A stretch of DNA of 64,000 nucleotides. Origin: Ovis canadensis. Taxonomy: Eukaryota; Chordata; Mammalia; Artiodactyla; Bovidae. The position numbers were made by a program, and so were the translations under genes. The DNA is taken from NCBI RefSeq assembly GCF_042477335.2, contig NC_091246.1, positions 111,505,001 through 111,569,000 on the forward strand, read 5' to 3'. This document shows, in pieces, positions 25,236-37,882 of the stretch (the stretch's first letter is position 1; each line of letters starts with the position of its first letter). The notes under the pieces were generated by a model. That model was not told the origin of the DNA and did no database searches. It worked only from the letters and a program-made list of their open reading frames with translations.

Positions 25236-25978
25236 ACTTGACCCTTAATCTGCTGCCAAACAAGATGGTATCAGTTCTACCCAGACCCCAGAGGGCTCGG
25301 CCTTCATGTCCCTCTTCTTCCATCTTCCAGGGAAAGAATGTTATAAGGCAATGGGAATATATCTCATAGGTCCTTAGATATGTGAGAGAAGAACAACAGA
25401 ATTAGGCATTTATAGTGCTTGGACATGTCCTCATAATAAGTAGCTGCAAAACATTACAGAGAACCACCTCCTGAGGATTCATCTGACAGCATCGTGCTGT
25501 TGAGGGCCCCTTCTGGAGCAAGCCAGAGGATATTTCTCACAATGTGAGAGTAAATAAATTCAATGAATAAACTTGCTCATTTAAATGGGATACAGCTTTC
25601 TTCCTGAAAGAGAAAAATAATTCTTCTTAAGACTGCTGCACAGGAAAAGTTAGATAATCATACCCCTTCCTAAGCTCTCTTATATAATTCAGGGCAAAGG
25701 CTAATATGTAGCAATAATATCTTTAAGAATTTTTTTTTTTTAAGACAAAAGCATTCATCTTTCTCCCATGTAACAGTCCAGCCAGTCTGAACCGGTAGCT
25801 CTGCTCCATGGGTCCTTATGGGATCTGTGTTCTTCCATATTTTCACTCCAACACACTCTAAGAGTTGTGCTCATCTGCAGGGTTGAAGCTGGGTCACAGC
25901 TACTTCCATTCCCAAGTCAGAGTAGCGGGGAAAAAAGAATACCAGAGTCAGCCATTTTCTCTTAAGAAAATGCAATAT
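25236..25978. other. Low-copy sequence without recognised gene
   Basis: No gene supported. T-run at 25731-25741. Confidence 0.4.
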
Positions 25979-25979
25979 G

Positions 25980-26275
25980 GACTTCCCTGGGGGTCCAGTG
26001 GTGAGAAATCCACCTGCCAATGCAGGGAACACAGGTTCGATCCCGATTCCAAGAATATTTCACATGCAAGAGGCAGCTAGACCCACGTGTCACAGCTCCT
26101 GAAGCCCGTGTGCCCTAGAGACTGTGCTCTGTAATGAGAGCAGCCTCCATAATGAGAAGACCCTGCACCACAACTAGACAGCAGCCCCCACTCACTGCAA
26201 CTAGAGGAAGCCCACACCAACAAAGCCCCAGCACAGCCAAAAATGAGTACATACATGGTTTTTAAAAAGAAAGCA
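25980..26275 (+). mobile_element. CHR-type tRNA-Glu SINE, sense
   Basis: The head 'gacttccctgggggtccagt' with B-box-like 'ggttcgatcccgat' is followed by a body different from Bov-A ('gaagcccgtgtgccctagag', 'actgcaactagaggaagccc', 'agcacagccaaaaatgagta'). This is the layout of cetartiodactyl CHR SINEs. Confidence 0.75.
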
Positions 26276-26817
26276 GAGTAAGGTTTACACAGCTTTATTC
26301 AGATTTCATCGGTGAAAATTCAGTCACCAAGTAACACCTAGCTGCAAATAAAGCCAGGTGATAAAATTTCTAGCTGGGAAGCCATGGTGAAGGAAAAAAC
26401 AGAATTGGAATGAAAGTCATGTCTGTTTCTCTGGCCATCTAAATTCTGTCAGTACCCTTGTTCTACAAACGACAACTCCCCTCGGACACAACCCAGGATC
26501 CCACTGGATATCCAGCTTAAAGTCCAGACCCTTCAAGTGATGTACTATCCAGGGATAAACAGACTAAAAGAAAGTGACCCGCTCTCCATATACTCACAAC
26601 AGATATATGAACCAGAAACACCATGATAAAACTGCCATTCAGGAAGTGAAAGTTTAGAAAGTACACTTTGGTTCCATAGTGTAAACATGGAAATTAACAA
26701 AAGATTACTGGGCATCCTTTCAATCTGAGAAGTCCAGCAGGCCCTCCTGCAGTCACCAGATTCTATAAATCTGTGTTCTTAGACTGTCTGACTAAGCCTT
26801 TTACAACCCTGTAAGGA
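26276..26817. other. Low-copy sequence without recognised gene
   Basis: No gene or assigned repeat. Confidence 0.4.
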
Positions 26818-26995
26818 TAAGGTCCGTCTAGTCAAGGCTATGGTTTTTCCTGTGGTCATGTATGGATGTGAGTTGGACTGTGAAGAAGGAGTCTGACTGA
26901 ACTCCGGGAGTTGGTGATGGACAGGGAGGCCTGGCGTGCTGCGATTCATGGGGTCGCAAAGAGTCGGACACGACTGAGCAACTGAACTGAACTGA
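26818..26995 (+). mobile_element. BovB fragment with internal deletion, sense
   Basis: The region around 'gtcaaggctatggtttttcc' is joined directly to the 3'-terminal part ('gagttggtgatggacaggga') at about 26889, removing several hundred bp found in other copies. Ends 'ctgagcaactgaactgaact'. It abuts the L1 that follows. Confidence 0.82.
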
Positions 26996-27106
26996 TGACA
27001 AACCCCAGCTAATATTACACCCAATGGTGAAAAGCTGAGCACTTTTCCTCCAAAGACAAGGATACCCATTCTTAAATACAATACTATTTAATAAAGTATT
27101 GTAAGC

Positions 27107-28707
27107 TGCCGGGGGCCAGCGTGAGGAACTCCGCCCATGGCAAAGGTCATGAGGAAGGAGGCTTGGCATGCACAAAGGCATGATCAAGCCTCAGGAAACC
27201 CCTGTTCCCGAGCATCTAACCCCAAAACCAGAGTCTGTCTTATGCTCTCACCTACACCTCTGACTTTACGGGGGGCTCTCCCCCATAACCATTTCTCTCG
27301 GAGAAGGAGTAAACGTGCAGCTCCAAGGCAATAAAAATTCCTGGGCGTGACAAGAGTGTTTCAGCTTACGAACTCCTCTGAAGGTTATCTAGCCCACCTG
27401 TATAGGTTCGTCCGGCCACATGTGATTGTTTACAGCCTCCCAACCTGAGAGGCACGAGATGTTTTAGACTTACTAAAGGCAAATTCTTTTGGGGAGTTAG
27501 AAATTATTAGTATAGTGGGTTGATTAGGAATTATATTGGTGAAGGGTTTTTCATTTGTTGTGTCAATAATTGCTGCTAATTCCCTGCTCTGGGTGGGACA
27601 AGGATGTCTCAGGTCAAACCTCTCTGCTGACAGACTAGCTTGTGTGACAGGATTATCCATACTCCTGCCACATGATTGTTTACTACCTCTCAACCATAAA
27701 CAGCACAGAGAGTTTTGGAGTATTTTGAGAGTCTTAATTAGCATAGGGCTTTTTCTTCTTGTTGAGTCAATGATTGCCGCCAGGCCTCCATATCCTTAGG
27801 CACCTGGGAATATATTAATCAATGTATTTGGACTATAGAAAAGGAAATATAGTAGTTTTTAAGGTTAGCAATACTAGACTTTTTGAGTTAATGGATTTTC
27901 TCTTTTGTAATAGATCACTGTGCTTTGTTATAAATCACTGTGTCCTTGCTACATAAAAATGTAACTGTATCACTATCTTAAGACTAAATAGATCTTAAGG
28001 GGAGCATTGGTGAAAGGATTTTCATTTGTTGGGTTGATGTTTGCTGCTAAATCTCCATATTCCCTGCCCTTATAATGAATATAACTACCATATAGGAGAA
28101 ATAAGTATTAACCTTTAAACATGTAGGAGAAATAAGTATTAACCTTGAAGATTAATCATGTTAACCTTGGGTTAAATAAATTCCTTTCTTGATTGTAACT
28201 CACTACACCCTCACCCTATAGGAATGTAACTTTATTTGGAGGGTGGTGCCTTGTTTAAGAAAAAACACCCCTGGAAGAAATAAGTTTTTTGGTTATCAGA
28301 AAGAAAGGATCATAAAATCCCTAAGACCTTTTTATGTGAAGCACCTGATTTTGATAAAGGTCAGACTGCTGATCCCCCGCATGACTCTCTATTCATCCCT
28401 ATATGTAACAAAAGATATATAAGCAAACCCAAAAATAAAGAAATAGGATCAGTTTCCGGAAAGACTGATTCCCCCATGTCGCTTCTTTCTTGTCCCCATT
28501 TTTCTGGCTGAATTCCCATCTGGAGCATGGATGCTATTCCATGTAATCCAAGTTATTCAGCCTCTTTTTTTCCACTAATCTTCCTACTACACTATCCGTT
28601 TCTGATCTCTCTTTATATCTGTAATTAAATATGTATTTTTCCAAAGACGCCGACGCCATCCCCCCACCTTTGAATCACCCTGGATCCACCGGGGCTGGGC
28701 CCCGGCA
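27107..28707 (+). mobile_element. Solo ERV LTR (copy 1), 1601 bp
   Basis: Begins TGCCGGGGGCC and ends CCCCGGCA, short inverted ends with the canonical TG...CA. GTAAGC flanks it on both sides (27101-27106 and 28708-28713). A 6-bp duplication is typical of class II (ERVK-like) integrase, so class II is inferred. TATATAAG at 28416-28423 and AATAAA at 28434-28439 lie close together in the 3' part and suggest the promoter and polyadenylation region. No internal retroviral sequence follows, because L1 resumes at once, so this is a recombination-derived solo LTR. Copy 2 lies at 42434-44082. Confidence 0.9.
28416..28439 (+). promoter_or_regulatory. LTR TATA box and poly(A) signal, copy 1
   Basis: TATATAAG (28416-28423) is followed 10 bp later by AATAAA (28434-28439). 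Both are conserved at the same spacing in LTR copy 2. Activity not shown. Confidence 0.55.
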
Positions 28708-29324
28708 GTAAGCCCTAGCCACAGCAGTCAAACAGGAAAAAGAAATATTAAGAACAGGCATCCAAATCAGAAGGGGAAAAGTAAAAGTGTCACTATTTGC
28801 AAGTGACATGATACTATATATAGAAAATCCTAAAGTCTCCACAAAAAGACTATTAGATCTAATAAATGAATTCAGTAAAGTTGCAGGATACAAGATTAAT
28901 ATACAAAAATTTATTGTATGTCTGTACACTAATAATGAATTATTAGAAAGAGAAAATAAGAAAACAATTCCATTTACAACCACATCAAAAAGGACAAAAC
29001 CTAGGAATAAATTTAACCAAGGAGATGAATGACCTACACTCTGAAAACTAGTAGACATTGTGAAAAGAAACTGAAGATGATAAAGATAAATGGAGAGAAA
29101 TTCAGTGTTAATAAATTGTAAGAATTAATCTTGTTAAAATATCCATACTGCCCAAACTAATCTACATATTTAATGTAATCCCTATCAAAATACCCATGAT
29201 AATTTTCACAGAACTAGGACAAATAATCCTAAAATTTATATTGAATTACAAATACCCCAAATTGCCAAAACAATCTTGGGAAAAAATAACAAAGTTGAAG
29301 GTATCATGGTCCCTGACTTCAGAC

Positions 29325-32286
29325 CCTGCATCCGAGGTCAGTGGCGGCGGCTGGGAGGAGCTACCCCGTATCCGAGGTCAGGGGTGGCCGGGAGGAAACA
29401 CCCCGTGTCCGAGATCAGGGGAGGCCAGGAGAAGCCACCTCCCGCCTGAGGCCAGGGGCGGTGACCTTGAGGAGCCACCCTGAGCCCGAGGCCAGGGGCG
29501 GCAGCTGGGAGGAGCCAGCCATGCCAGAGTCTAGGGCCTGCTGCAGGGAGGAAGAACCCGAGGAGTGGTGGCTGCGCAGGCACAGGAGGGCCTAGAGGAG
29601 CTATGCTACATTGAAGATCAGGAATGGTGACAGTAAGGAGATACCCCTCGTCCAAGGTAAGGAGCAGCAGCTGTGCGTTGCTGGAGCAGCCGTGAAGAGA
29701 TACCCCACGCCAAGGTGAGAGAAACCCAAGTAAGATGGTAAGTGTTGCAAGAGGGCATAGGAGGGCAGACACACTGAAACCATACTCACCGAAAACTAGT
29801 CAATCTTATCACACTAGGACCACAGCCTTGTCTAACTCAATGAAACCAAGCCATGCCTGCAGGGCAACCCAAGACAGGCAGGTCATGGTGGAGAGGCCTG
29901 ACAGAATGTGGTCCACTGGAGAAGGGAACGGCAAGCAACTTCAGTATTCTTGCCTTGAGAACCCCATGGACAGTAGGAAAAGGCAAAATGATAGGATACC
30001 AAAAGAGGAACTCCAAGGTGATTAGGTGCCCAATATGCTACTGGAGATCAGTGGAGAAATAGCTCCAGAAAGAATAAAGGGATGGAGTCAAAGCAAAAAC
30101 AATACCCAGCTGTGGATGTGACAGGTGATAGAAGCAAGATCCAATGCTGTAAAGAGCAATATTGCATAGGAACCTGGAAGGTCAGGTCCATGAATCAAGG
30201 CAAATTGGAAGTGGTCAAACAAGAGATGGCAAGGGTGAATGTCGACATTCTAGGAATCAGCAAACTAAAATGGACTGGAATGGGTGAATTTAACTCAGAT
30301 GACCATTACATCTACTACTGCGGGCAGGAATCCCTCAGAAGAAATGGAGTAGCCATCATGGTCAACAAAAGAGTCCGAAATGCAGTACTTGGATGCAATC
30401 TCAAAAACGACAGAATGATATCTATTCATCTCCAAGGCAAACCATTCAATATCACAGTTATCCAACTCTATGCCCCAACCAGTAATGCTGAAGAAACTGA
30501 AGTGGAACAGTTTTATGAAGACCACAAGATCTTTTATAACTAACACCCAAAAAAGATGTCCTTTTCATTATAGGGGACTGGAATGCAAAAGTAGAAAGTC
30601 AAGAAACACCTGGAGTAACAGGCAAATTTGGCCTTGGAATGTGGAATGAAGCAAGGCAAAGACTAATAGAGTTTTTCCAAGAAAATGCACTGGTCATAGC
30701 AAACACCCTCTTCCAACAACACAAGAGAAGACTCTACACATGGACATCACCAGATGGTCAACACTGAAATCAGATTGATTATATTCTTTGCAGCCAAATA
30801 TGGAGAAGCTCTATACAGTCAACAAAAACAAGACCAGGAGCTGACTGTGGCTCAGATTATGAACTCCTTATTGCCAAATTCAGACTGAAATTGAAGAAAG
30901 TAGGGAAAACCGCTAGACCATTCACGTATGACCTAAAGTAAATCCCTTATGATTATAAGGTAGAAGTGAGAAATAGATTCAAGGGCCTAGATCTGATAGA
31001 TAGAGTGCCTGATGAACTATGGAATGAGGTTCATGACATTGTACAGGAGACAGGGATCAAGAACATCCCCATGGAAAAGAAATGCAAAAAAACAAAATGG
31101 CTGTCTGGGGAGGCCTTACAAATAGCTATGAAAAGAAGAGACGTGAAAAGCAAAGGAGAAAAGGAAAGATATACCCATCTGAATGCAGAGTTCCAAAGAA
31201 TAGCAAGAAGAGATAAGAAAGCCTTCTTCAGCGATCAATGCAAAGAAATAGAGGAAAACAACAGAATGGGAAAGACTAGAGATCTCTTCAAGAAAATTAG
31301 AGATACCAAGGGAACATTTCATGCAAAGATGGGCTTGATAAAGGACAGAAATTGTATGGACCTAACAGAAGCAGAAGATATTAAGAAGAGGTGGCAAGAA
31401 TACACAGAAGAACTGTACAAAAAAGATCACGACCCAGATAATCATGATGATGTGATCACTAATCTAGCACCAGACATCTTGGATTGTGAAGTCAAGTGGA
31501 CCTTATAAAGCATCACTACGAACAAAGCTAGTGGAGGTGATGGAATTCCAGTTGAGCTGTTTCAAATCATGAAAGATGATGCTGTGAAAGTGCTGCACTC
31601 AATATGCCAGCAAATTTGGGAAACTCAGCAGTGGCCACAGGACTAGAAAAGGTCAGTTTTCATTCCAATCCCAAAGAAAGGCAATGCCAAAGAATACTCA
31701 AACTACCGCACAATTGCACTCATCTCACACGCTAGTAAAGTAATTCTCAAAATTCTCCAAGCCAGACTTCAGCAATACGTGAACTGTGAACTCTCTGATG
31801 TTCAAGCTGGTTTTAGAAAAGGCAGAGGAACCAGAGATCAAATTGCCAACATCCACTGGATCATGGAAAAAGCAAGAGCGTTCCAGAAAAACATCTATTT
31901 CTGCTTTATTGACTATGCCAAAGCCTTTGACTGTGTGGATCACAATCAACTGTGGAAAATTCTGAAAGAGATGGGAATACCAGACCATCTGACCTACCTC
32001 TTGAGAAATCTGTATGCAGATCAGGAAGCAACAGTTAGAACTGGACATGGAACAACAGACTGCTTCCAAATAGGAAAAGGCTGTATATTGTCACCCTGCT
32101 TATTTAACTTCTATGCAGAGGACATCATGAGAAACGCTGGACTGGAAGAAACACAAGCTGGAATCAAGATTGCTGGGAGAAATATCAACTCCTCTGGGAG
32201 TTGGTGATGGACAGGGAGGCCTGGCATGCAGCGATTCATGGGGTTGCAAAGAGTCAGACACGACTGAGCGACTGAACTGAACTGAA
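29325..32286 (+). mobile_element. Near-full-length BovB with 5' monomers and internal deletion
   Basis: The only copy here with the GC-rich 5' region of about 38-40-bp monomers. Perfect 12-bp duplication CTGACTTCAGAC at 29313-29324 and 32287-32298. Coding pieces: AP endonuclease N-terminal part in 30082-30543, linker region 30966-31508, RT part 31779-32207 (with 'IDYAKAFDC'). The endonuclease motif usually read GISEL is GISKL (AAA at 30262-30264), which loses the conserved metal-binding glutamate. At about 32190 the sequence jumps from 'gggagaaatatcaa' to 'ctctgggagttggtgatgg', removing the YADD motif and most of the 3' part while keeping the true 3' end. Several stops and frameshifts; not active. 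Confidence 0.9.
29331..29520 (+). repeat. BovB 5' tandem monomers, GC-rich
   Basis: Five imperfect units, each with a 'cccgaggccaggggcgg'-like core, start at about 29331, 29371, 29408, 29445 and 29484 (37-40-bp spacing). In RTE-type elements such 5' monomers can act as promoter units; that role is inference here. Both strands are free of stops, which creates spurious frames. Confidence 0.75.
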
Positions 32287-33152
32287 CTGACTTCAGACTA
32301 TACTACAAAGCTACAGTAATCTAAACATCATAGTACTGGCATAGAAACAGATACATGGATCAATGCAAAAAATAGAGAGCCAAGAAATAAACCCACATAT
32401 CTACAGTTGATTAATCTACAATAAATGAGGCTAGAATGGAGAAAAGATGGTCTCTTCTTTTAATAAGTGGTGCTGGGAAACCTGGATAGCTACATGTAAA
32501 AGAATGAAATTAGAACATTCCATCATACCATATACAAAAATAAATTCATGTTTAAAGACATAAGTGTAGGGCCAAAAGCCATAAAAATTCTAGAACAGAA
32601 CATAGGTATAGCACTCTTTGATATGTCATAGCAATGCTTTTTAGACCTATCTCCTCAAGAAATGGAAGCAAAAGCAAAAATTAATAAATTTTACCAAATT
32701 AAACAAAGATTTTGCACAGCAAAAGAAAGCATTGGTAAAATGAAAAGACAAGCTACAGGATGGAAGGAAATATTTGCAAATTATATAACCAATAAGGAGA
32801 TGAGATCCAAAATATAAAAACATCTCACGCAAATTAATATTATAAAAACAACTCAATTTTAAAATTGGCAGAAGACCTGAATAGACATTTTTCTAAAGAA
32901 CACATACAGATGGCCAACAGGCACATGAGAAAAATGGTCAACATCACTAACTTTCAGGTAAATACAAATCAAAATCACAATGAATATCAACTCATTGTCA
33001 AAATGGCTATTGTCAATAAGACAACAAATAAATGTTGATGAGGACACAGAGTAAATGGAACCTTGATACATTGTTGGCGGGAGTGTAAATTAGCACAGCC
33101 ACTATAGAAAACAGCATGGAGGTTCCTCAAAAGACTAAAAATAGAACTACCA

Positions 33153-34193
33153 TCAGTTCAGTTCAGTTCAGTCCAATCGCTCAGTCGTGTCTGACTCTTT
33201 GCAACCCCATGAATCGCCACATGCCAGGCCTCCCTGTCCATCACCAACTCCCAGAGTTCACTCAGGCTCATGTCCTTCGAGTCAGTGATGCCATCCAGCC
33301 ATCTCATCCTCTGTCGTCCCCTTCTCCTCTTGCCCCCAATCCCTCCCAGCATCAAAGTCTTTTCCAATGAGTCAACTCTTTGCATGAGGTAGCCAAAGTA
33401 CTGGAGTTTCAGCCTCAGCATCATTCCTTCCAAAGAAATCCCAGGGCTGATCTCCTTCAGAATGGACTGGTTGGATCTCCTTGCAGTCCAAGGGACTCTC
33501 AAGAGTCTTCTCCAACACCACAGCTCAAAAGTATCAATTCTTCGGCGCTCAGCTTTCTTCACAGTCCAACTCTCACATCCATACATGACCACAGGAAAAA
33601 CCATAGCCTTGACTAGATGGACCTTAGTCGGCTAAGTAATGTCTCTGCTTTTGAATATACTATCTAGGTTGGTCATAGCTTTCCTTCCAAGGATTAAGCG
33701 TCTTTTAATTTCATGGCTGCAGTCACCATCTGCAGTGATTTTGGAACCCAAAAAAATAAAGTCTGACACTGTTTCCACTGTTTCCCCATCTATTTCCCAT
33801 GAAGTGATGGGACTGGATGCCATGATCTCGTTTTCTGAATGCTGAGCTTTAAGCCAGCTTTTTCACTCTCCTCTTTCACTTTCATCAAGAGGCTTTTTAG
33901 TTCCTCTTCACTTTCTGCCATAAGGGTGGTGTCATCTGCATATCTGAGGTTATTGATATTTCTCCCAGCAATCTTGATTCCAGCTTGTGTTTCTTCCAGT
34001 CCAGCGTTTCTCATGATGTCCTCTGCATAGAAGTTAAATAAGCAGGGTGACAATATACAGCCTTGACGTACTCCTTTTCCTATTTGGAAGCAGTCTGTTG
34101 TTCCATGTCCAGTTCTAACTGTTGCTTCCTGACCTGCATACAGATTTCTCAAGAGGCAGGTCAGATGGTCTGGTATTCCCATCTCTTTCAGAA
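33153..34193 (-). mobile_element. BovB LINE, antisense, with YADD motif preserved
   Basis: About 1.04 kb from the (CAGTT)n 3' end to the RT core. The minus-strand frame 33790-34182 covers the RT region with catalytic YADD and the conserved MAESEEELK segment; frame 33158-33604 covers the C-terminal region. A frameshift near 33800-33830 separates them. No clear target-site duplication was found at the L1 junctions. Confidence 0.88.
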
Positions 34194-34818
34194 TTTATGA
34201 TCAGGCAATTCCACTCCTTGGTATATATGTGAACAAAATGAAGACACTAATTCAAAAAAGCTATAAGTACCCGAGTGTTCATAGCAGCATTATTAACACA
34301 GCCAAGATATACAAGCAGCATTGGTATCCATCAACAGATGAATGGATAAAGAAAATGTAATATAACTACACAATTAAATACTACTCAGCCACAAAAAACA
34401 TAAAATTTTGCCATTTGCAACAACATGGATGGACTTGATGGGTATCATGCTTAGTGAAATGAGATAGAGCAAAGCAAACACTGTATATTTTCACTTACAC
34501 GTGGAATCTAAACTATAAAACTAATGAATCAATACCAAAAAAAAGGCAGAAACAGACTCACAGATACAGAGAACAAACTAATGATTATCAGTGGGGAGAG
34601 AGGTCATGGGATAAGATAAAGAAGGGAATTAAGACATATGAACTACTGTGTATAAAATAAGCTACAAGGATACATTACACAGCACAGGAAAATGTAACCA
34701 TTATTCTGCAACAACTTTAAGTATAATCCATAAAAATATTGAATCACTATATCATACACATGAAATTAATGTTAATACTATAAATCAACTATACTTCTAA
34801 TTTAAAAAGTAATGTTTG

Positions 34819-35029
34819 GGTCATCCCCATGCACCAGCCCCAAGCATGCTGTATCCTGCGTCAGACATAGACTGGCGATTCAATTCTTACATGATAGTAT
34901 ACATGTTAGAATGCCATTCTCCCAAATCATCCCAGAGAGACGTTATGGGGAGGGAGGTGGGGGGGGGGGGGTTCATGTTTGGGAACGCATGTAAGAATTA
35001 AAGATTTTAAAATTAAAAAATAAAAAAAT
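34819..35029 (+). mobile_element. Short young L1 3' tail with G-run
   Basis: 211 bp of bovine-type L1 3' end with an uninterrupted G-run at about 34958-34971, ending in an A-rich tail. Perfect 13-bp duplication AAAGTAATGTTTG at 34806-34818 and 35030-35042. It inserted at the very end of the older L1. Confidence 0.85.
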
Positions 35030-35134
35030 AAAGTAATGTTTGCTATCGAAATCAATAGAAATTATTCTTGTTCGTAAAAAAGCAAATGAATTTTGTCCCT
35101 TTATAGGATAAAAATCTCTGCAAAAAAAATTGTC

Positions 35135-37882
35135 AATTCAGCTCAGTTCAGTTCAGTCACTCAGTCACATCCAACACTTTGCAACTCCATGTACTGCAGC
35201 ACACCGGGCTTCCCTGTCCATCACCAACTCCCAGAGTTTACTCAAACTCATGTCCATTGAACTGTTGATGCCATCCAACCATCTCATCCTCTGTCAGCCC
35301 CTTCTCCTCTTACCTTCACTCTTTCCCAGCATCAGGGTCTTTTCAAATGACTCAGTTCTTCTCATTAGGTGGCCAAAGTATTGGAGTTTCAGTTTCAGCA
35401 TCAGTCCTTCCAATGAATATTCAGGACTGATTTCCTTTAGAATGGACTGGTTGGATCTCCTTGCTGTCTAAGGGACTCTCAAGAGTCTTCTCCAACACCA
35501 CAGTTCAAAAGCATGAATTCTTCCATGCTCAGCTTTCTTTAGAGTACAACTGTCACATCCATACATGATTACTGAAAAAACCATAGCTTTGCCTAGATGG
35601 AACTTGTTGGCAAAGTGATATCTCTGCTTTTTAATATACTCTCTAGGATGGTCATAACTTTTCTTCCAAGGAGCAAGTGTCTTTAATTTCATGGCTGCAG
35701 TCAACATCTGTAATGATTTTGGAAGCCCCAAAAGTAAAGTCTCACTGTTTCCATTGTTTCCCCATTATTTGCCATGAAGTGATAGGACCAGCTGCCATGA
35801 TCTTAGTTTTCTGAATGTTGAGTTTTAAGCCAACTTTTTCACTCTCCTCTTTCAGATTCATCAAGAGGCTCTTTAGTTCTTCTTCACTTTCTGCCATAAG
35901 GGTGGTATCATCTGCATATCTGAGATTCTTGATATTTCTCCTGGCAATCTTGATTCCAGCTTGTGATTCATCCAGTAAAGCATTTCTCATGATGTACTCT
36001 GCATGTAAGTTAAATAATCAGGGTGACAATATACAGCCTTGACATACTCCTTTCCCAATTTGAAACCAGTCTGTTGTTCCATGGCCAGTTCTAACTGTTG
36101 CTTCTTGACCTGCATACAGATTTTTCATGAGGCAGGTCAGGTGGTCTGGTATTCCCATCTCTTTCAGGATATTCCACAGCTTGTTGTGATCCATACAGTC
36201 GAAGGCTTTGGCATGGTCAATAAAGACAGAAGTAGATTTTTTTCCGGAACTCTCTCGCTTTTTGATGGTCCAATGGATGTTGGTAATTTGATCTCTGTTT
36301 CCTCTGCCTTTTCTATATCCAGCTTGAACATCTGGAAGTTCACAGTTCACATAGTGTTGAAGCTTGGCTTGGAAAATTTTGAGCATTACGTTCCTAGCAT
36401 GTGAGATGAGTGCAATTGTGCAGTAGTTTGAACATTTTTTGGCATTGTCTTTCTTTGGGATTGGAATAAAAACTGTCTTTTTCCAGTCCTGTGAGCACTG
36501 CTGAGTTTCCCCAATTTCCTGACATATTGAGTGCAACACTTTCACAGCATCATCTTTTAGGATTTGAAATAGTTCAACTGGAATTCCATCACCTCTACTA
36601 GCTTTGCTTGTAGTGATGCTTCCTAAGGCCCACTTGACTTCACCTTCCAGGATGTCTGGCTCTAGGTGAGTGATCACATCATCGTGATTATCTGGGTCAT
36701 GAAGATCTTTTTTGTATAGTTCTTCTGTGTATTGTTGCCACCTCTTCTAAATATCTATTGCTTCTGTTAGGCCCATACCACTTCTGTCTTTTATTGTGCC
36801 CATCTTTGCATGAAATGTTCCTTTAGTATCTCTAATTTTCTTGAAGAGATCTCCAGTCTTTCCCATTCTATCCTCTATTTCTTTGTATTAATCACTGAGG
36901 AAGGCTTTCTTACCTCTCCTTGCTATTCTTTGGAACTCTGCATTCAAATGGGTATATCTTTCCTTTTCTGCTCTATCTATTGCTTCTCTTCTTTTCACAG
37001 CTATTTGTAAGGCCTCCTCAGACAATCATTTTGCCTTTTTGCATTTGTTGTTCTTGGGGATGGTCTTGATCCCTGTTTCCTGTACAGTGTCACAAACATC
37101 CATCCACAGTTATTCAGGCACTCTGTCTATCAGATCTAATCAGACAGTGAATCTATTTGTCACTTCAACTGTATAATCATAAGGGATTTGATTTAGGTCA
37201 TACCTGAATGGTGTAATGGTTTTCCCCACTTCAATTTCAGTCTGAGTTTGGCAATAAGGAGTTCATGATCTGAGCCACAGTCAGCTTCCAGTCTTGTTTT
37301 TGCTGACTGTGTAGAGCTTCTCCATCTTTGGCTGCAGAGAATATAATCAATCTGATTTTGGTATTGACCATCTGGTGATGTCCTTGTGTAGAGTCTTCTC
37401 GTGTTGTTGGAAGCGGGTGTTTGCTATGACCAGTGTGTTCTCTTGGCAAAATTCTATTAGCCTTTGCCCGGCTTCATTGTGTATTCCAATGCCAAATTGC
37501 CTGTTACTCCAGGTATTTCTTGATTTCCTATTTTTGCATTCCAGTCCCCTATAGTGAAAAGGACATCTTTTGGGGGTTAGCTCTAGAAGGTCTTGTAGGT
37601 CTTCCTAGAACCATTCAACTTCAGCTTCTTCATCATTACTGGTCAGGGCATAGACTTGGATTACCATGATATTGAATGGTTTACCTTGGAAATGAACAGA
37701 GAACATTCTATCGTTTTTGAGATTGCATCCAAGTACTGCATTTCAGACTCTTTTGTTGACTGTGAGGGCTACTCCTTTTCTTCTAAAGGATTCTTGCCCA
37801 CAGTAGTAGATATAGTGGTCATGTGAGTTCAGTTCACCCAATCCAGTCCATTTTCGTTCACTGATTCCTAAAATGTCAATGT
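35135..37882 (-). mobile_element. Long BovB LINE, antisense (endonuclease to 3' end)
   Basis: About 2.75 kb. It starts on the plus strand with a diverged (CAGTT)n run and extends to the complement of the endonuclease N-terminal region near 37860, so only the extreme 5' end is missing. Longest coding remnant: minus-strand frame 36018-36677 (219 codons), with RT motifs 'PIPKKDNAKKCSNY', 'FIDHAKAFDC' and 'QGCILSP'. YADD is present in frame 35742-35990. Frameshifts between pieces rule out function. More diverged than the 29325 copy. Confidence 0.9.

Larger units (their letters stand above)
26996..34810 (+). mobile_element. Sense L1 host split into four parts by nested elements
   Basis: L1 ORF2 and 3' sequence reads continuously over 26996-27106, 28708-29324, 32287-33152 and about 34196-34810, roughly 2.2 kb in total. 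The gaps hold a solo LTR, a long BovB and an antisense BovB. Landmarks: 'cctagccacagcagtcaaac' after the LTR, 'ccctgacttcagac' before the BovB and 'tatactacaaagctacag' after it, 'caacagatgaatggataaag' near the end. No frame survives. Confidence 0.85.

Noticed and set aside
29331-29520. Possible CRISPR-like regular repeats
   Set aside because: The units are adjacent imperfect BovB monomers without unique spacers, in a mammalian genome.
29338-29772. 144-codon minus-strand frame
   Set aside because: A stop-free passage through BovB 5' monomers; not a protein.
34955-34975. G-run as a G-quadruplex site
   Set aside because: A single G homopolymer within an L1 tail; no separate G-tracts or conserved context to support a function.
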